A stretch of DNA of 35,430 nucleotides from Bacillus sp. MUM 116 (GCF_001866655.1 NZ_MLYR01000006.1:1-35430), one strand, 5' to 3'. Shown: positions 1 through 8,107, counted from the stretch's first letter. Translations and numbers: made by a program. Notes: generated by a model from the sequence alone, not told the origin.

Positions 1-52
1 TCAAACATTTAGGCGAAACGGCAATGAATGCCTATAGGCTGCGGATATTAAC

Positions 53-94
53 AAAAGCCCCTGAACTTTAAACCATTCAAGGGGCTCTTTTTTT
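53..94 (+). terminator. Rho-independent terminator at left edge
   Basis: GCCCCTGAA (57-65) pairs with TTCAAGGGGC (76-85), with one bulged base, and is followed by a T run (88-94). It would end a plus-strand transcript entering from left of the window. Bases 1-52 hold no gene I can support. Bases 31-86 recur inverted at the right edge. Confidence 0.75.
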
Positions 95-110
95 ATGAGA
101 TAAGAAAGAA

Positions 111-250
111 AATTCGGCTTTGAGAATGGTTCAGCTCCGGCGCCTAGCCCCTCTAGGTCACAAGCCAATCCGTCCAAAAGGTTAAAGAACAACCTCTCGG
201 CCGGATTGGCTTGTGCTATGCCTAAGGCTGATCAAGGCGCCTGCGCTTTT
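111..250 (-). repeat. Family A palindromic repeat, copy 1
   Basis: On the minus strand it opens with AAAAGCGCAGGCGCC and closes with a GGAGCTGAACCATTCTC-like end. The centre folds into CACAAGCCAATCCG pairing perfectly with CGGATTGGCTTGTG, around an inner AGGTT/AACCT stem and loop GTTCTTT. It starts 10 nt after the ald stop codon, in ald orientation. No other terminator for ald is visible, so this hairpin may act as its 3' end. Small open frames inside it are by-products of the repeat. Confidence 0.85.
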
Positions 251-260
251 CTTATTTCGT

Positions 261-1382
261 TTATACCTTTTCTAGCAATGTCTTTGTGTCCTGGAATTCA
301 AGACCATGCGCTTCTGCCACGGCCTCATAGGTTACATAACCGCTAAGTGTATTAATTCCTTTCAATAATGCCTCATTTTTAAGACAAGCAGCTTTATACC
401 CTTTATTTGCAATTTCCAAAGCATACGGAACTGTTACATTTGTTAAAGCAATGGTAGAAGTCCTCGGCACTGCCCCCGGCATATTCGCCACTGCATAATG
501 GACCACCCCATGCTTTATATAAGTCGGATGATCATGAGTCGTAATCCGGTCAGTTGTTTCAAAAATACCGCCTTGATCAATCGCGATATCAACGACAACA
601 CTTCCTGGTTTCATTGATTTAATCATTTCTTCCGATACCAGCTTTGGTGCCTTTGCCCCTGGAATTAAAACTGCGCCAATGACCAGATCTGATTCCTTAA
701 CAGCTTCGGCAATATTATAAGGGTTGGACATCAATGTGGTCACATCTGAACCAAAAATATCATCTAATTGACGAAGCCTATCAGGATTCAAATCAATAAT
801 CGTAACTTTTGCTCCTAATCCAATGGCCATTTTTGCAGCATTTGTGCCTGCAACTCCACCGCCGATAATCGTTACATTGCCTCGGTGAACCCCTGGGACA
901 CCGGAAAGTAAAATACCTTTGCCGCCATGAACTTTTTCAAGAAACTGAGCACCAATTTGCGCAGCCATTCTTCCGGCCACTTCGCTCATGGGTGTCAATA
1001 ATGGCAGACTTCTATTTGCAAGCTGAACAGTTTCATAGGCAATTCCAACCACTTTGTTATCAATGAGGGCTTTTGTCAATTCCGGTTCCGGAGCTAAATG
1101 TAAATATGTAAATAAGATCAATCCCGGACGGAAGTAGGAGTATTCACTAGGGAGCGGTTCTTTCACCTTCATTACCATATCCATGGACCAAGCTTCTGCT
1201 GCAGATTCTACTAACTTTGCGCCGGCAGAAGCATAGTCTTCATCTGAAAAACCGGAGCCAACCCCTGCTCCTTTTTCAATATATACGTCATGACCAAATT
1301 TTAATAGGTTTACTACCCCTGCAGGTGTCATCGCAACTCGATTTTCATTATTTTTTATCTCTCTGGGTACGCCGATCCGCAT
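261..1382 (-). CDS. ald: Alanine dehydrogenase
   Basis: NAD-dependent oxidative deamination of L-alanine to pyruvate and ammonia; in Bacillus it is needed for alanine use and normal sporulation. The 373-residue protein matches the family throughout: N-terminal [15 protein letters not shown], the KVKEPLP substrate region, the Rossmann loop [14 protein letters not shown], and the C-terminal [16 protein letters not shown] block. Length equals the usual ~370-378. The ATG at 1382 is chosen over an in-frame upstream codon because GGAGGTC sits just before it and the protein then begins MRIGVP, as in homologues. Monocistronic; family A copy 1 follows the stop. Confidence 0.96.
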   Translation of the reverse strand: MRIGVPREIKNNENRVAMTPAGVVNLLKFGHDVYIEKGAGVGSGFSDEDYASAGAKLVESAAEAWSMDMVMKVKEPLPSEYSYFRPGLILFTYLHLAPEPELTKALIDNKVVGIAYETVQLANRSLPLLTPMSEVAGRMAAQIGAQFLEKVHGGKGILLSGVPGVHRGNVTIIGGGVAGTNAAKMAIGLGAKVTIIDLNPDRLRQLDDIFGSDVTTLMSNPYNIAEAVKESDLVIGAVLIPGAKAPKLVSEEMIKSMKPGSVVVDIAIDQGGIFETTDRITTHDHPTYIKHGVVHYAVANMPGAVPRTSTIALTNVTVPYALEIANKGYKAACLKNEALLKGINTLSGYVTYEAVAEAHGLEFQDTKTLLEKV

Positions 1383-1418
1383 AAATAAGACCTCCAATTT
1401 TAATCATCCATATTTATT

Positions 1419-1450
1419 ATTATATCCATCTGCAAGCTTAATAATGTCAA
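1419..1450 (-). promoter_or_regulatory. Putative ald promoter
   Basis: On the minus strand there is a TTGACA (1450-1445) and a TATAAT (1424-1419). The 20-bp gap is long; the overlapping GATATA gives 18 bp. Plausible sigma-A promoter with uncertain register. I see no clear operator beside it. Confidence 0.4.
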
Positions 1451-1572
1451 AACTTGTCATGCAGAATGCTTTCCCATGTTCTTCTTATCTTTTATACCAC
1501 CATACACTAAAGAATATGTTGGACATATATCGGATGCCCCATTAATCTTAAATTTTCTAGACGAATGTATAG

Positions 1573-1599
1573 AAAAAAGACTGCCGTTATGACAGTCTT
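1573..1599 (-). terminator. Terminator of the 52-residue small gene
   Basis: AAGACTG/CAGTCTT hairpin with an A run on the plus strand, that is a T run on the minus strand, just after the small gene's stop codon. This supports the small ORF being a real transcription unit. Confidence 0.65.
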
Positions 1600-1612
1600 C
1601 CTGGCTTTCAGC

Positions 1613-1771
1613 CTAACCTTCTGTACTGCTAAATGTACTACTATCAACCGTCTCAATTCCCTCACCGATAAATCCGCTGTTATACGAATTTAGTATTTGT
1701 TCACTTACCTCATTTGTCCCCTCTTCATCAAATTCAAAAATATGTTGCTTATTCGGTTCACGCTTGCTCAT
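1613..1771 (-). CDS. Small acidic protein, 52 aa, unknown function
   Basis: An ATG frame of 52 residues reading MSKREPNKQHIFEFDEEG and ending TFSSTEG. AAGGGGG lies 9 nt before the ATG and a rho-independent terminator follows the stop, so it has the full layout of a gene. It is hydrophilic and acidic with no membrane segment or cysteine. The EFDEEGT...SEQI..SYNSG pattern resembles small Bacillaceae proteins of unknown function, but I cannot name the family. It lies between ald and the divergent uspA. Confidence 0.65.
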   Translation of the reverse strand: MSKREPNKQHIFEFDEEGTNEVSEQILNSYNSGFIGEGIETVDSSTFSSTEG

Positions 1772-1876
1772 TACAGCTATCCCCCTTCAGTAGTTATTAC
1801 CTCATTATTGTTCGAAAAATTGGCACAACTATGCATCTTTTCTTGCTGTATAATTTAGGTAAGGAGATGATGAATC

Positions 1877-2326
1877 ATGGCACTTAAATATCAAAGTATT
1901 TTAGTCGCAATTGATGGTTCAAAAGAAGCGGAATGGGCTTTTAAAAAAGGAATTGAAATGGCGAAGCGAAACAATTCCAGTCTTCTCTTAACACATGTCA
2001 TCGATACAAGAACTTTTGCAATGGTAGAGGCATATGACCGCTCTATAGCTGAAAAAGCTGATAATTTGGCAACAGAACTTCTTCAGGAATATCAGAAAAT
2101 TGCTTTAGAGGCAGGGGTAAAAAAGGTTGAGTATGTAATCGATTTCGGTTCACCGAAAATCATCATTCCAAAGGAAATAGCTAAAAAACATAAAATAGAT
2201 TTAATTATTTGCGGTGCTACGGGAATGAATGCAGTTGAACGTTTCCTTATCGGAAGCGTATCTGAAAATATTACCCGTCATGCTCCTTGTGATGTTCTTG
2301 TAGTCCGCACCGGAAAAGATTCCTAG
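1877..2326 (+). CDS. Universal stress protein, UspA family
   Basis: Single-domain Usp fold of 149 residues, the usual size. It starts with the ILVAIDGS strand-turn at 8-15 and ends with the ATP-binding motif G-2x-G-9x-G-S at 113-127 (GATGMNAVERFLIGS) plus the VLVVR terminal strand, so it belongs to the nucleotide-binding branch. The role is generic stress physiology; the substrate is unknown. AAGGAGATGATG precedes the ATG at 1877, and a TATAAT lies at 1849-1854 without a well-spaced -35. A weak AACGCA/TGCGTT hairpin follows near 2337-2365. It is divergent from the ald side. Confidence 0.9.
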   Translation: MALKYQSILVAIDGSKEAEWAFKKGIEMAKRNNSSLLLTHVIDTRTFAMVEAYDRSIAEKADNLATELLQEYQKIALEAGVKKVEYVIDFGSPKIIIPKEIAKKHKIDLIICGATGMNAVERFLIGSVSENITRHAPCDVLVVRTGKDS

Positions 2327-2415
2327 AAATAATAATAACGCATATGGGTATTTTCATTTGCGTTGTTCTTTAATTTAAAATTTAGATTAATAGTTTTCCA
2401 GTGAAAGCTCTGAAA

Positions 2416-2444
2416 TTGTGTAGTAAAATAACAATAACTATACA
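2416..2444 (+). promoter_or_regulatory. Putative sigma-A promoter of the 104-aa gene
   Basis: TTGTGT (2416-2421), 17 bp, TATACA (2439-2444). GGAGG at 2448-2452 follows so closely that the 5' leader would be very short, or the true start is elsewhere. Confidence 0.4.
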
Positions 2445-2459
2445 TGTGGAGGCAAATGT

Positions 2460-2774
2460 ATGGAAAATCATTTTTCTTTCGATCAACGACTAGGAATTCA
2501 ACTCCCTGATATTCATCTAGATTGGGAACAATTTTCCCTCGAAACCCAGGCAGCTATTTTGTTCTATTGGGAACAAATCCGCGGTACCATTCCAGACCGC
2601 ATTGCAGATCTGGAGAATACGATTAATCGCAAACAAGCGGAACTTTCAGATGAAAGCGACTTCCCGCGTTCCTGTAAGCTCAACAGCGAAATTGCGGAAC
2701 TCGCTTCCATTATCAATGATTTATGGATTTGGTATCGTACAAACCAGGATGTTTCTATTAAAATGCACCATTAA
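2460..2774 (+). CDS. Conserved hypothetical protein, 104 aa
   Basis: I do not recognise the family. The protein is soluble and mainly helical: an N-terminal segment (SFDQRLGIQLPDI), then aromatic residues (FYWEQIRGTIPDRI), then a heptad-like stretch (LENTINRKQAEL to EIAELASIINDLW) that could form a short helical hairpin. GGAGG is 7 nt before the ATG and a strong terminator follows the stop. Alone on the plus strand, convergent with moaB. Codon use resembles its neighbours. Confidence 0.8.
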   Translation: MENHFSFDQRLGIQLPDIHLDWEQFSLETQAAILFYWEQIRGTIPDRIADLENTINRKQAELSDESDFPRSCKLNSEIAELASIINDLWIWYRTNQDVSIKMHH

Positions 2775-2801
2775 AAAGCTCCCATTGAAAGGGAGCTTTT
2801 T
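2773..2801. terminator. Bidirectional terminator
   Basis: AGCTCCC (2777-2783) and GGGAGCT (2791-2797) flanked by A and T runs. It sits between the 104-aa gene and convergent moaB, overlapping the moaB stop codon. Confidence 0.85.
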
Positions 2802-3315
2802 ATTTTAAATCTTTCTTCAATTCTCTTACAACATGACCAAGTTCGGGAAGAATTAGTTTTTCCATTGCCAGCTTTACGGCACCGGATGATCCCGGCGTAG
2901 AAAAAACCGCTTTATTTTTCACCACTCCAGCAATCGCACGGGAAAGGATTGCTGCAGAGCCAATATCCTCCTGGTAGCTTAACATTCTGAACAATTCGCC
3001 AAACCCAACGATTTCTTTTTCAATTAACCTCTGAACCATCTCAATCGTCACATCTCTTTTGGCAATCCCTGTGCCGCCATTTGTGAGAATGACCTCGATA
3101 TCCTCCCGCTCACACCCTTTTAAGATTGCTTCTTGAATAGGGGTTTGTTCATCTTTTACAATACAATAATCAAGGACCCTATGGCCTTCTTTTTCAAGGA
3201 GATCCATCATCAGTCTCCCACTTTTATCACTTTCTTCATTCCGAGTATCACTAACCGTAATCACCTTACAATGAACGGTCTTGGGTGCTTCTTTTTTATG
3301 TTCTTTCGTACTCAT
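2800..3315 (-). CDS. moaB: Molybdenum cofactor biosynthesis protein MoaB
   Basis: MoaB/MogA-fold protein of 171 residues, of the family that adenylylates or binds molybdopterin during Moco synthesis. Visible motifs: VITVSDTRNEESDKSG near the N terminus, the glycine-rich TNGGTGIAKRDVTIE, and FSTPGSSGAVKLAMEK near the C terminus. The ATG at 3315 has GAGGAG upstream and lies inside the 3' end of the EcsC-family gene (20-nt overlap), so the two are probably translationally coupled. No other Moco gene is in the window; B. subtilis moaB is likewise separated from its moa genes. Confidence 0.93.
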   Translation of the reverse strand: MSTKEHKKEAPKTVHCKVITVSDTRNEESDKSGRLMMDLLEKEGHRVLDYCIVKDEQTPIQEAILKGCEREDIEVILTNGGTGIAKRDVTIEMVQRLIEKEIVGFGELFRMLSYQEDIGSAAILSRAIAGVVKNKAVFSTPGSSGAVKLAMEKLILPELGHVVRELKKDLK

Positions 3316-4153
3316 CCGAATGCTCCTCTTTTTCTTTTAAATAGCGAAGCTGATAATACTTATGGGCAACTTCCGTGACTTTCCTGGTTAACTGATAATT
3401 CGCCCCTGCCCCGATTGCCATGCTGACAAGCGGAATACCCTGAACTAATTTTTTTCGAAATAATGCGATAACCAATGCCTTTAAAAACTGTTGTACAGGC
3501 TGCTCCAGCCATGTAATATCCGTGATTTCTTCTTTACCTTGATAAAAATAAAAATCATCGTTTCCGTCTAATTCATTCATAAGAGCAGCCCATCCGTCCT
3601 TCTGAATTCTTGGAGGAAGTGTAGCTGTATGAAAAACCTTCAAAGAGGTCATCATTTCAAAAGGAGTATTAACTTCAAATCCATACGTCATCGCAATTAA
3701 TTGTACTGCCCGCAAATTAATAACAGCCATTGCCGGTATATCCATTCCTAAAAGCAAAGTACTACCTGTTCCCGCTAATCCGCCTTGTGTAAAGGAATAC
3801 AGACGATGTTTGGCAATTTGCTGGTGGGCTATGTATTGTAACTGGTTGATATCCAATTTTTTTAGATCATCTATCTTTTCTAAGTCCTTGTAAAAAATCC
3901 TTCCGAAAGAAAGTATTCTTTCCTTCGCGTCCATCTGAAGCTGTGAGCCTTGAATCATGCCATGAAGATGAAAAAGCCAGCTATCAATGGATAGAAAAAA
4001 CTTTTTTTGGACCGTTTTGGGTAAAAGTAAAAATGAACGTTCCAGGTATTTTTCATAAGTCAATTGAAAATCATTTGCTTCATAGCTTAATAACCGATTT
4101 TCCCATTCCCTTATTTCCTTCAAGACATTTTTCTCCCTGTCTGAGAGCGGCAT
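3296..4153 (-). CDS. EcsC family protein
   Basis: 285-residue protein with the features of the EcsC family: a charged N-terminal half, then glycine-rich amphipathic segments TQGGLAGTGSTLLLGMDIPA and GIPLVSMAIGAGANY that may sit at the membrane. Function unknown; the family is named after the third gene of the B. subtilis ecs ABC-transporter operon, but no ABC subunits are nearby. AGGAGG lies 8 nt before the ATG at 4153. Its last codons overlap moaB. Confidence 0.85.
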   Translation of the reverse strand: MPLSDREKNVLKEIREWENRLLSYEANDFQLTYEKYLERSFLLLPKTVQKKFFLSIDSWLFHLHGMIQGSQLQMDAKERILSFGRIFYKDLEKIDDLKKLDINQLQYIAHQQIAKHRLYSFTQGGLAGTGSTLLLGMDIPAMAVINLRAVQLIAMTYGFEVNTPFEMMTSLKVFHTATLPPRIQKDGWAALMNELDGNDDFYFYQGKEEITDITWLEQPVQQFLKALVIALFRKKLVQGIPLVSMAIGAGANYQLTRKVTEVAHKYYQLRYLKEKEEHSDEYERT

Positions 4154-4206
4154 GAAAACATTCCTCCTGTTTCCAAATCTTTCTTTTAGTATAACGAATG
4201 ATCAGG

Positions 4207-4347
4207 AAAGCGCAAGCGCCTTGATCAGTCTCAGGCATAGCACAAGACAAGCCGGCCGAAAGGTTGTTCTTTAACCTTTTGGACGGATTGGCTTGTGACC
4301 TCGAGGGGCAGGACGCTTGTGCTGGACAATTCTCGAAGCCGAATTTG
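4207..4347 (+). repeat. Family A palindromic repeat, copy 2
   Basis: Opens AAAGCGCAAGCGCC, closes GCTGGACAATTCTCGAAG. The outer arms AGCGCAAGCG and CGCTTGTGCT pair, ACAAGCC pairs with GGCTTGT, and the core is AAGGTT-GTTCTTT-AACCTT. It lies between the ecsC-like start and the ackA terminator and, unlike most copies, points against both neighbouring genes. Confidence 0.9.
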
Positions 4348-4362
4348 AATACTTCCGTACTC

Positions 4363-4401
4363 AAAAAAAGGCAAAATCCCTTTTTTGAGACTTTGCCTTT
4401 T
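4363..4401 (-). terminator. ackA terminator
   Basis: AAAAGGCAAA and TTTGCCTTTT arms around a 16-nt loop; T run on the minus strand just after the ackA stop. Confidence 0.75.
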
Positions 4402-4408
4402 CAATCAA

Positions 4409-5596
4409 TTAATTTGCCAAACGAACGACGTCGCGGGCAATCATTACTTCTTCATTTGTCGGAATGATTATTACCTTAACAGGGGAATGTGGATAGTTAA
4501 TAAAAGCTTCTTTCCCTCTTACCTTATTAAGGGCAGGATCCCAATAAACTCCCATGAATTCAAGACCTTTAAGGACATTTTCCCTAATCACATCACTGTT
4601 TTCACCGATACCCGCAGTAAAAATAATCGCATCTACACCGTACATACGGGAAGCATAAGAACCAATGTATTTGTGAATCCGGTTTCCGAATACATCGAGT
4701 GCAAGCTTTGCACGTGCATTTCCTTGTTTCGCCTGAATTTCAATATCACGCAGGTCACTTGAAAAACCGGAAACAGCAAGCATTCCACTTTTTTTATTTA
4801 AAATATCAAGGACTTCTTCTGCTGTTTTATTTGTTTTTTCCATAATATAGGGAATCAAGGCAGGGTCAATATTTCCTGAACGGGTTCCCATCGTAACTCC
4901 TGCTAGTGGAGTAAAGCCCATTGAAGTATCAATCGATTTTCCGCCTTCAATGGCTGCGATACTTGCCCCATTCCCTAAATGGCAGGAAATGAGCCGCAGC
5001 TGCTCAATAGGACGGCCTAAAAGCTCAGCAGCACGCTGTGATACATATTTATGGGATGTGCCATGGAAACCGTATTTCCGAATTCCATATTCTTTATAGT
5101 ATTCATATGGAAGACTGTATAAGAATGAGCTTTCCGGCATTGTTTGATGGAAGGCAGTATCAAAGACAGCAACTGCTGGTACGTTTGGCAATACCGATTT
5201 AAATGCATTAATACCCGTAATATTTGCCGGATTATGCAACGGCGCCAATTCAGATAGCTCTTCTATTTTCGCCAATACTTCATCATTTATTATAACAGAA
5301 TCATTAAATGTTTCACCGCCGTGTACTACCCGATGCCCGATTCCTTCAATTTCATCTAACGATTGGATGATTCCAAGCGATGTAAGTTTATCCAAAAGCA
5401 TTTTAACAGCTATATCATGATTGGGAATATCAATGATTTCCTGAATTTTTTCACCGTGTACTGTAATATTAAAAATAGAATCTTTTAATCCGATTCTCTC
5501 TATTAATCCTTTTGTAATAACATCTTCACTTGGCATTTCAAATAATTGAAACTTCAAAGAAGAACTACCGGCATTGATTGCAATAATTTTAGACAT
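4409..5596 (-). CDS. ackA: Acetate kinase
   Basis: Converts acetyl phosphate and ADP to acetate and ATP, the last step of overflow acetate excretion. 395 residues, the same as B. subtilis AckA. The signature NAGSSSLKF is at residues 8-16; further motifs are [19 protein letters not shown] (catalytic Asp region), [11 protein letters not shown] and [16 protein letters not shown] at 5596 with GGAGCGGTAGCAAA upstream. It has its own promoter and terminator, so it is a single-gene unit. A consensus cre lies upstream in activator position. acsA and acuABC in this window form the opposing acetate-use branch. Confidence 0.98.
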   Translation of the reverse strand: MSKIIAINAGSSSLKFQLFEMPSEDVITKGLIERIGLKDSIFNITVHGEKIQEIIDIPNHDIAVKMLLDKLTSLGIIQSLDEIEGIGHRVVHGGETFNDSVIINDEVLAKIEELSELAPLHNPANITGINAFKSVLPNVPAVAVFDTAFHQTMPESSFLYSLPYEYYKEYGIRKYGFHGTSHKYVSQRAAELLGRPIEQLRLISCHLGNGASIAAIEGGKSIDTSMGFTPLAGVTMGTRSGNIDPALIPYIMEKTNKTAEEVLDILNKKSGMLAVSGFSSDLRDIEIQAKQGNARAKLALDVFGNRIHKYIGSYASRMYGVDAIIFTAGIGENSDVIRENVLKGLEFMGVYWDPALNKVRGKEAFINYPHSPVKVIIIPTNEEVMIARDVVRLAN

Positions 5597-5700
5597 TTTG
5601 CTACCGCTCCTTTATCTATAACAACATCAGTTTGCAAAGGCTCTGTTTCGCACACCTTTAGCTTGTGTAAACCAACATGGAATATTTCTCTCAAATACTC

Positions 5701-5729
5701 ATTTAAACATTGGTCCTATAACATTTCAA
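5701..5729 (-). promoter_or_regulatory. Putative ackA promoter
   Basis: Minus strand: TTGAAA (5729-5724), 17-bp spacer, TTAAAT (5706-5701). The predicted start near 5694 places the upstream cre centre about 55-56 bp away, the spacing of a CcpA-activated promoter. The -10 is weak, consistent with a need for an activator. Confidence 0.55.
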
Positions 5730-5742
5730 GGAGTAATTTAAG

Positions 5743-5756
5743 TGTCAGCGGTTACA
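5743..5756 (-). promoter_or_regulatory. cre site, CcpA binding, upstream of ackA
   Basis: Minus-strand TGTAACCGCTGACA fits the catabolite-responsive element consensus TGWAANCGNTNWCA at every fixed position. In B. subtilis CcpA activates ackA through an upstream cre, and the position here agrees. Confidence 0.8.
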
Positions 5757-5803
5757 TCCAAAATATAATTTTATTCAAAGTTTTTGTACTATTATTAAAA
5801 AAT

Positions 5804-5830
5804 AAAAAACCGATAAACTACCGGTTTTTT
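5804..5830 (-). terminator. ytxK terminator
   Basis: AAAAAACCG and CGGTTTTTT arms; the ytxK stop codon lies in the loop, so the gene ends inside its own terminator. Confidence 0.75.
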
Positions 5831-6810
5831 GGCTTATTCTCGATGAACCATTTGTCCATTTTTAATAAAATTTTATCCATTTCTGCGGCATTTGATAAAG
5901 TTGGCAAATTAACGAGTAATGCTTGCTTTGGAGGCTGAACTCCTTCTCCTTTTTTTTGCAAAACTAAAATACTTTTTGCTGTGTTCTTATTCTTGAACAT
6001 ACTGATTGGTAATTGGAGAAGTCCCTGAATGATAACATTTTCCTTGAAATATTCATGTAACTCCCCAGCCTGCTCGCTTTCAAAGAGTGTATTTGGAATT
6101 AAGAAGAATAAATACCCTCCCTCTTTTGTATGCCGGACACTTTGTTCGATAAAAAGATGGTGTGAATAGGAATGCCCTTCCTTTTCATGTAATTGATAAT
6201 CAGCAGCACGAACATCATTCGGATAATAACCAACTGGTAAATCCCCAATTGCGACATCAACGGGATCAATAAATAATGGTTCAAGACTATCCTGGTTGAA
6301 AAGTTCAACAGGATGTTTTTGTAAATTGGCATTTACATAGGCGAGCTTTATTAAAAGATCATCAATATCAACACCGATTGAAATAATGTCTTTTTGTAAA
6401 TGATTCAATACCGTGGTTAACAAATTCCCCGTTCCCACTGCAAGATCAAGCATGCGTAATGATTGAGCTGAAACAAACTTTTGAACGAGGAAACCAAAGA
6501 GCATTCCAACTGTATCCGGTGTCATTTGATGATTTGGCTGCACATTTTCCTGCATTCCTTTAAGAATAACAAGCTGGTATGCTTTTCGAATTTCTTCATT
6601 TGAATATTTGCCAAGATGGATTTCTTCATAATGTTTTTCTAATCTTTTTACAGTTAATTCGCTTAACTCCTCTTGGAGAATAGAGCCTTGAAACAGATTC
6701 TCCCCTGTTTCAGCCAAGGCCTCCAAAAAGCTGCATTCCAATTCCTCCTGAATAACAAGGGCTGTCTGATTGAACACCGTAAAAAGCTCTTCAACTGGAG
6801 AAACTTTCAT
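5818..6810 (-). CDS. ytxK: Class I SAM-dependent DNA-methyltransferase-like protein YtxK
   Basis: 330 residues, near the ~329 of B. subtilis YtxK. N-terminal helical region, then a type I restriction HsdM-like N6-adenine methyltransferase core: SAM motif I LDLAVGTGNLL near 121-131, acidic GVDIDD near 146-151, and GDLPVGYY at 189-196 in the position of NPPY (Asn replaced by Asp). No restriction subunit or specificity domain is nearby, so the substrate is unknown and restriction is unlikely. The ATG at 6810 (MKVSPVEELF) is chosen because GGAGG precedes it by 7 nt. Located between tpx and ackA as in B. subtilis. Confidence 0.9.
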   Translation of the reverse strand: MKVSPVEELFTVFNQTALVIQEELECSFLEALAETGENLFQGSILQEELSELTVKRLEKHYEEIHLGKYSNEEIRKAYQLVILKGMQENVQPNHQMTPDTVGMLFGFLVQKFVSAQSLRMLDLAVGTGNLLTTVLNHLQKDIISIGVDIDDLLIKLAYVNANLQKHPVELFNQDSLEPLFIDPVDVAIGDLPVGYYPNDVRAADYQLHEKEGHSYSHHLFIEQSVRHTKEGGYLFFLIPNTLFESEQAGELHEYFKENVIIQGLLQLPISMFKNKNTAKSILVLQKKGEGVQPPKQALLVNLPTLSNAAEMDKILLKMDKWFIENKPKNR

Positions 6811-6832
6811 CGAATAACCTCCACTTTCCACG

Positions 6833-6858
6833 AAAAAGACCCCGCCATTGACGAGGCC
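6833..6858 (-). terminator. Terminator between tpx and ytxK
   Basis: Minus-strand GGCCTCGT pairs with GCGGGGTC, using several G-T wobbles, around AATG or similar, and a T run follows. It would end tpx transcription downstream of the eroded family A copy. Confidence 0.5.
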
Positions 6859-6900
6859 TCTATAATATTAGTTTTGCTGTTTAGACTTAGATATGTGTTT

Positions 6901-6930
6901 AGCTCCAGCGCCTAGGCGCTTCCGCTTTTC
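6901..6930 (-). repeat. Family A repeat, internally deleted copy
   Basis: Only the two outer ends remain, fused: AAAAGCGGAAGCGCC runs straight into GGCGCTGGAGCT. The junction makes a perfect palindrome AGCGCCTAGGCGCT (6907-6920). It starts 4 nt after the tpx stop, in tpx orientation. Confidence 0.7.
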
Positions 6931-6933
6931 TAT

Positions 6934-7434
6934 TTACTTCGCTGCTTTAGCTGCTTCGATTGCTGCTTCATAATTAGGGTGATGAGTTGCTTCACTAACA
7001 TACTCAACATAAGTTACAGTATCGCTGGAATCAACCACAAATACTGCACGTGCCAATAATCTATGTTCTTGAATTGCTACACCATATGCTTCACCGAAAG
7101 AAAGGTCACGATGATCGGATAATGTCTGTACGTTTTCGATTCCATTTGCTCCGCACCAGCGTTTTTGTGCAAATGGAAGGTCACAACTAATAGTTAAGAT
7201 TTTTACATTCCCTAAATTATTTGCTTCTTCATTAAAACGACGTGTTTCAGCATCACATACACCAGTATCCAAAGAAGGTACAGAGGTAATTAAACGCACT
7301 TGTCCCTTTGTATCATTTAAAGTTACCTCTGAACGATCATTTGCAAGAACAGTAAAATTAGGAGCCTTATCCCCTACCTTTACCTCATTGCCAAGTAATG
7401 TTACCGGATTACCGCCAAATGTTACATTTGCCAT
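6934..7434 (-). CDS. tpx: Thiol peroxidase (2-Cys peroxiredoxin)
   Basis: Thioredoxin-dependent reduction of peroxides in the cytoplasm. 166 residues, the standard Tpx size. Peroxidatic Cys60 is in SLDTGVCDAETRRF, with Thr57 and Arg in place; resolving Cys94 is in KRWCGANG; an extra Cys84 is in TISCDLPFAQ. The C-terminal EYVSEATHHPNYEAA block is typical. The start is the ATG at 7434 (MANVTFGGNPVTLLG), preceded by AAGGAGG; the longer frame adds 12 residues with no support. Own promoter upstream and eroded family A repeat plus terminator downstream. Confidence 0.97.
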   Translation of the reverse strand: MANVTFGGNPVTLLGNEVKVGDKAPNFTVLANDRSEVTLNDTKGQVRLITSVPSLDTGVCDAETRRFNEEANNLGNVKILTISCDLPFAQKRWCGANGIENVQTLSDHRDLSFGEAYGVAIQEHRLLARAVFVVDSSDTVTYVEYVSEATHHPNYEAAIEAAKAAK

Positions 7435-7514
7435 TATTAACATCCTCCTTTTAATTTCAAACTTAAGCACATTCCAATCTTAAATAAGCTTAAGGCTATG
7501 ATATGTACAGTGTA

Positions 7515-7543
7515 AATATATCTTTTCAGAATCTTTTTTGCAA
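7515..7543 (-). promoter_or_regulatory. Putative tpx promoter
   Basis: Minus strand TTGCAA (7543-7538), 17 bp, TATATT (7520-7515). Good sigma-A match about 80 nt before the start codon. Confidence 0.55.
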
Positions 7544-7563
7544 TTAATTCACTCAATTCCATG

Positions 7564-7602
7564 AAAAAAGTTAATCCTCCTTATTTGGAAGATTAACCTT
7601 TT
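7564..7602 (-). terminator. ytfJ terminator
   Basis: GTTAATC and GATTAAC arms flanked by a T run on the minus strand; directly after the ytfJ stop codon. Confidence 0.75.
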
Positions 7603-7604
7603 CT

Positions 7605-8090
7605 TTATAAATCAAGATCATGTTTTACATGGGATTGCTCGATATTTTGCTGACTAACTGTTTGCTGTTGATCTTTTTTCGAAAACATTTGCTGGATTTT
7701 ATCCACTGCCTGTGGCGCCAGTTCCAAAATCTTCTCATACAAATGTGTACTTTCGTCTAAATGGAGCATTTTCACCCCATGAGAATTGACAATCAGGAAG
7801 GCGATAGGAGTGATGGAAACTCCGGCACCGCTTCCTCCACCAAATGGAAGCTTTGGTCCACCTTGGCCTTGCCCCTGACCTTGATTTTGCCCTTGTCCCT
7901 GTTGACCTCCACTTTCTGCTTTAAATTCACTTCCACCGGCCGCAAATCCGAAACCAACCTTTGAAACTGTTAAAATGACACTGCCATCAGGGGTTTCAAC
8001 GGGATCTCCAATTATCGTATTTACATCAATCATTTCTTTTAAGCTTTCCATTGCAGTTGTCATCAAACCTTGAATTGGATGATCAGACAT
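7605..8090 (-). CDS. ytfJ: GerW-family sporulation protein YtfJ
   Basis: Small forespore protein of the GerW/YtfJ family, which in Bacillus is linked to spore germination. The conserved N-terminal block MSDHPIQGLMTTAMESLKE, the VGDP-like GDPVETPDGSVI, and SITPIAFLIV followed by KMLHLDE match the family. 161 residues. The ATG at 8090 follows AAGGAGG by 8 nt; the ORF could extend 7 residues upstream but homologues begin at M(A/S)DHPIQG. Between the two halves lies a Gln/Gly-rich insert (about residues 67-86). Follows ytfI with a 17-nt gap, so the two form an operon. A polar GerW insert is often short and acidic; here it is GQ repeats. Confidence 0.93.
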   Translation of the reverse strand: MSDHPIQGLMTTAMESLKEMIDVNTIIGDPVETPDGSVILTVSKVGFGFAAGGSEFKAESGGQQGQGQNQGQGQGQGGPKLPFGGGSGAGVSITPIAFLIVNSHGVKMLHLDESTHLYEKILELAPQAVDKIQQMFSKKDQQQTVSQQNIEQSHVKHDLDL

Positions 8091-8107
8091 CTTCGTTTCC
8101 TCCTTTT

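Noticed and set aside
1..52. Possible 3' end of a protein gene at the left edge
   Set aside because: Two frames stay open for a few codons before a stop, but there is too little sequence to choose or identify one.
1849..1854. TATAAT as a complete uspA promoter
   Set aside because: No -35 at acceptable spacing (TTGGCA is 23 bp away); mentioned only under the gene.
4080..4467. Open frames of 63-94 codons inside family A copies (MFFNLLDGLACDLE-like products)
   Set aside because: They recur only because the repeat recurs, run through the palindrome on either strand, change length and frame between copies, and lack ribosome-binding sites.
5638..5651. AGGCTCTGTTT near ackA as a family B end
   Set aside because: Single short match without the other end or the ATCAACA segments; chance is likely.
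5546..5938. 130-codon plus-strand frame across the ackA upstream region
   Set aside because: Overlaps the ackA start, cre and promoter and the ytxK end; no start signals.
5818..6810. ytxK as part of a restriction-modification or phage-defence system
   Set aside because: HsdM-like fold, but no restriction or specificity subunit nearby, and it is a core gene at its usual place.
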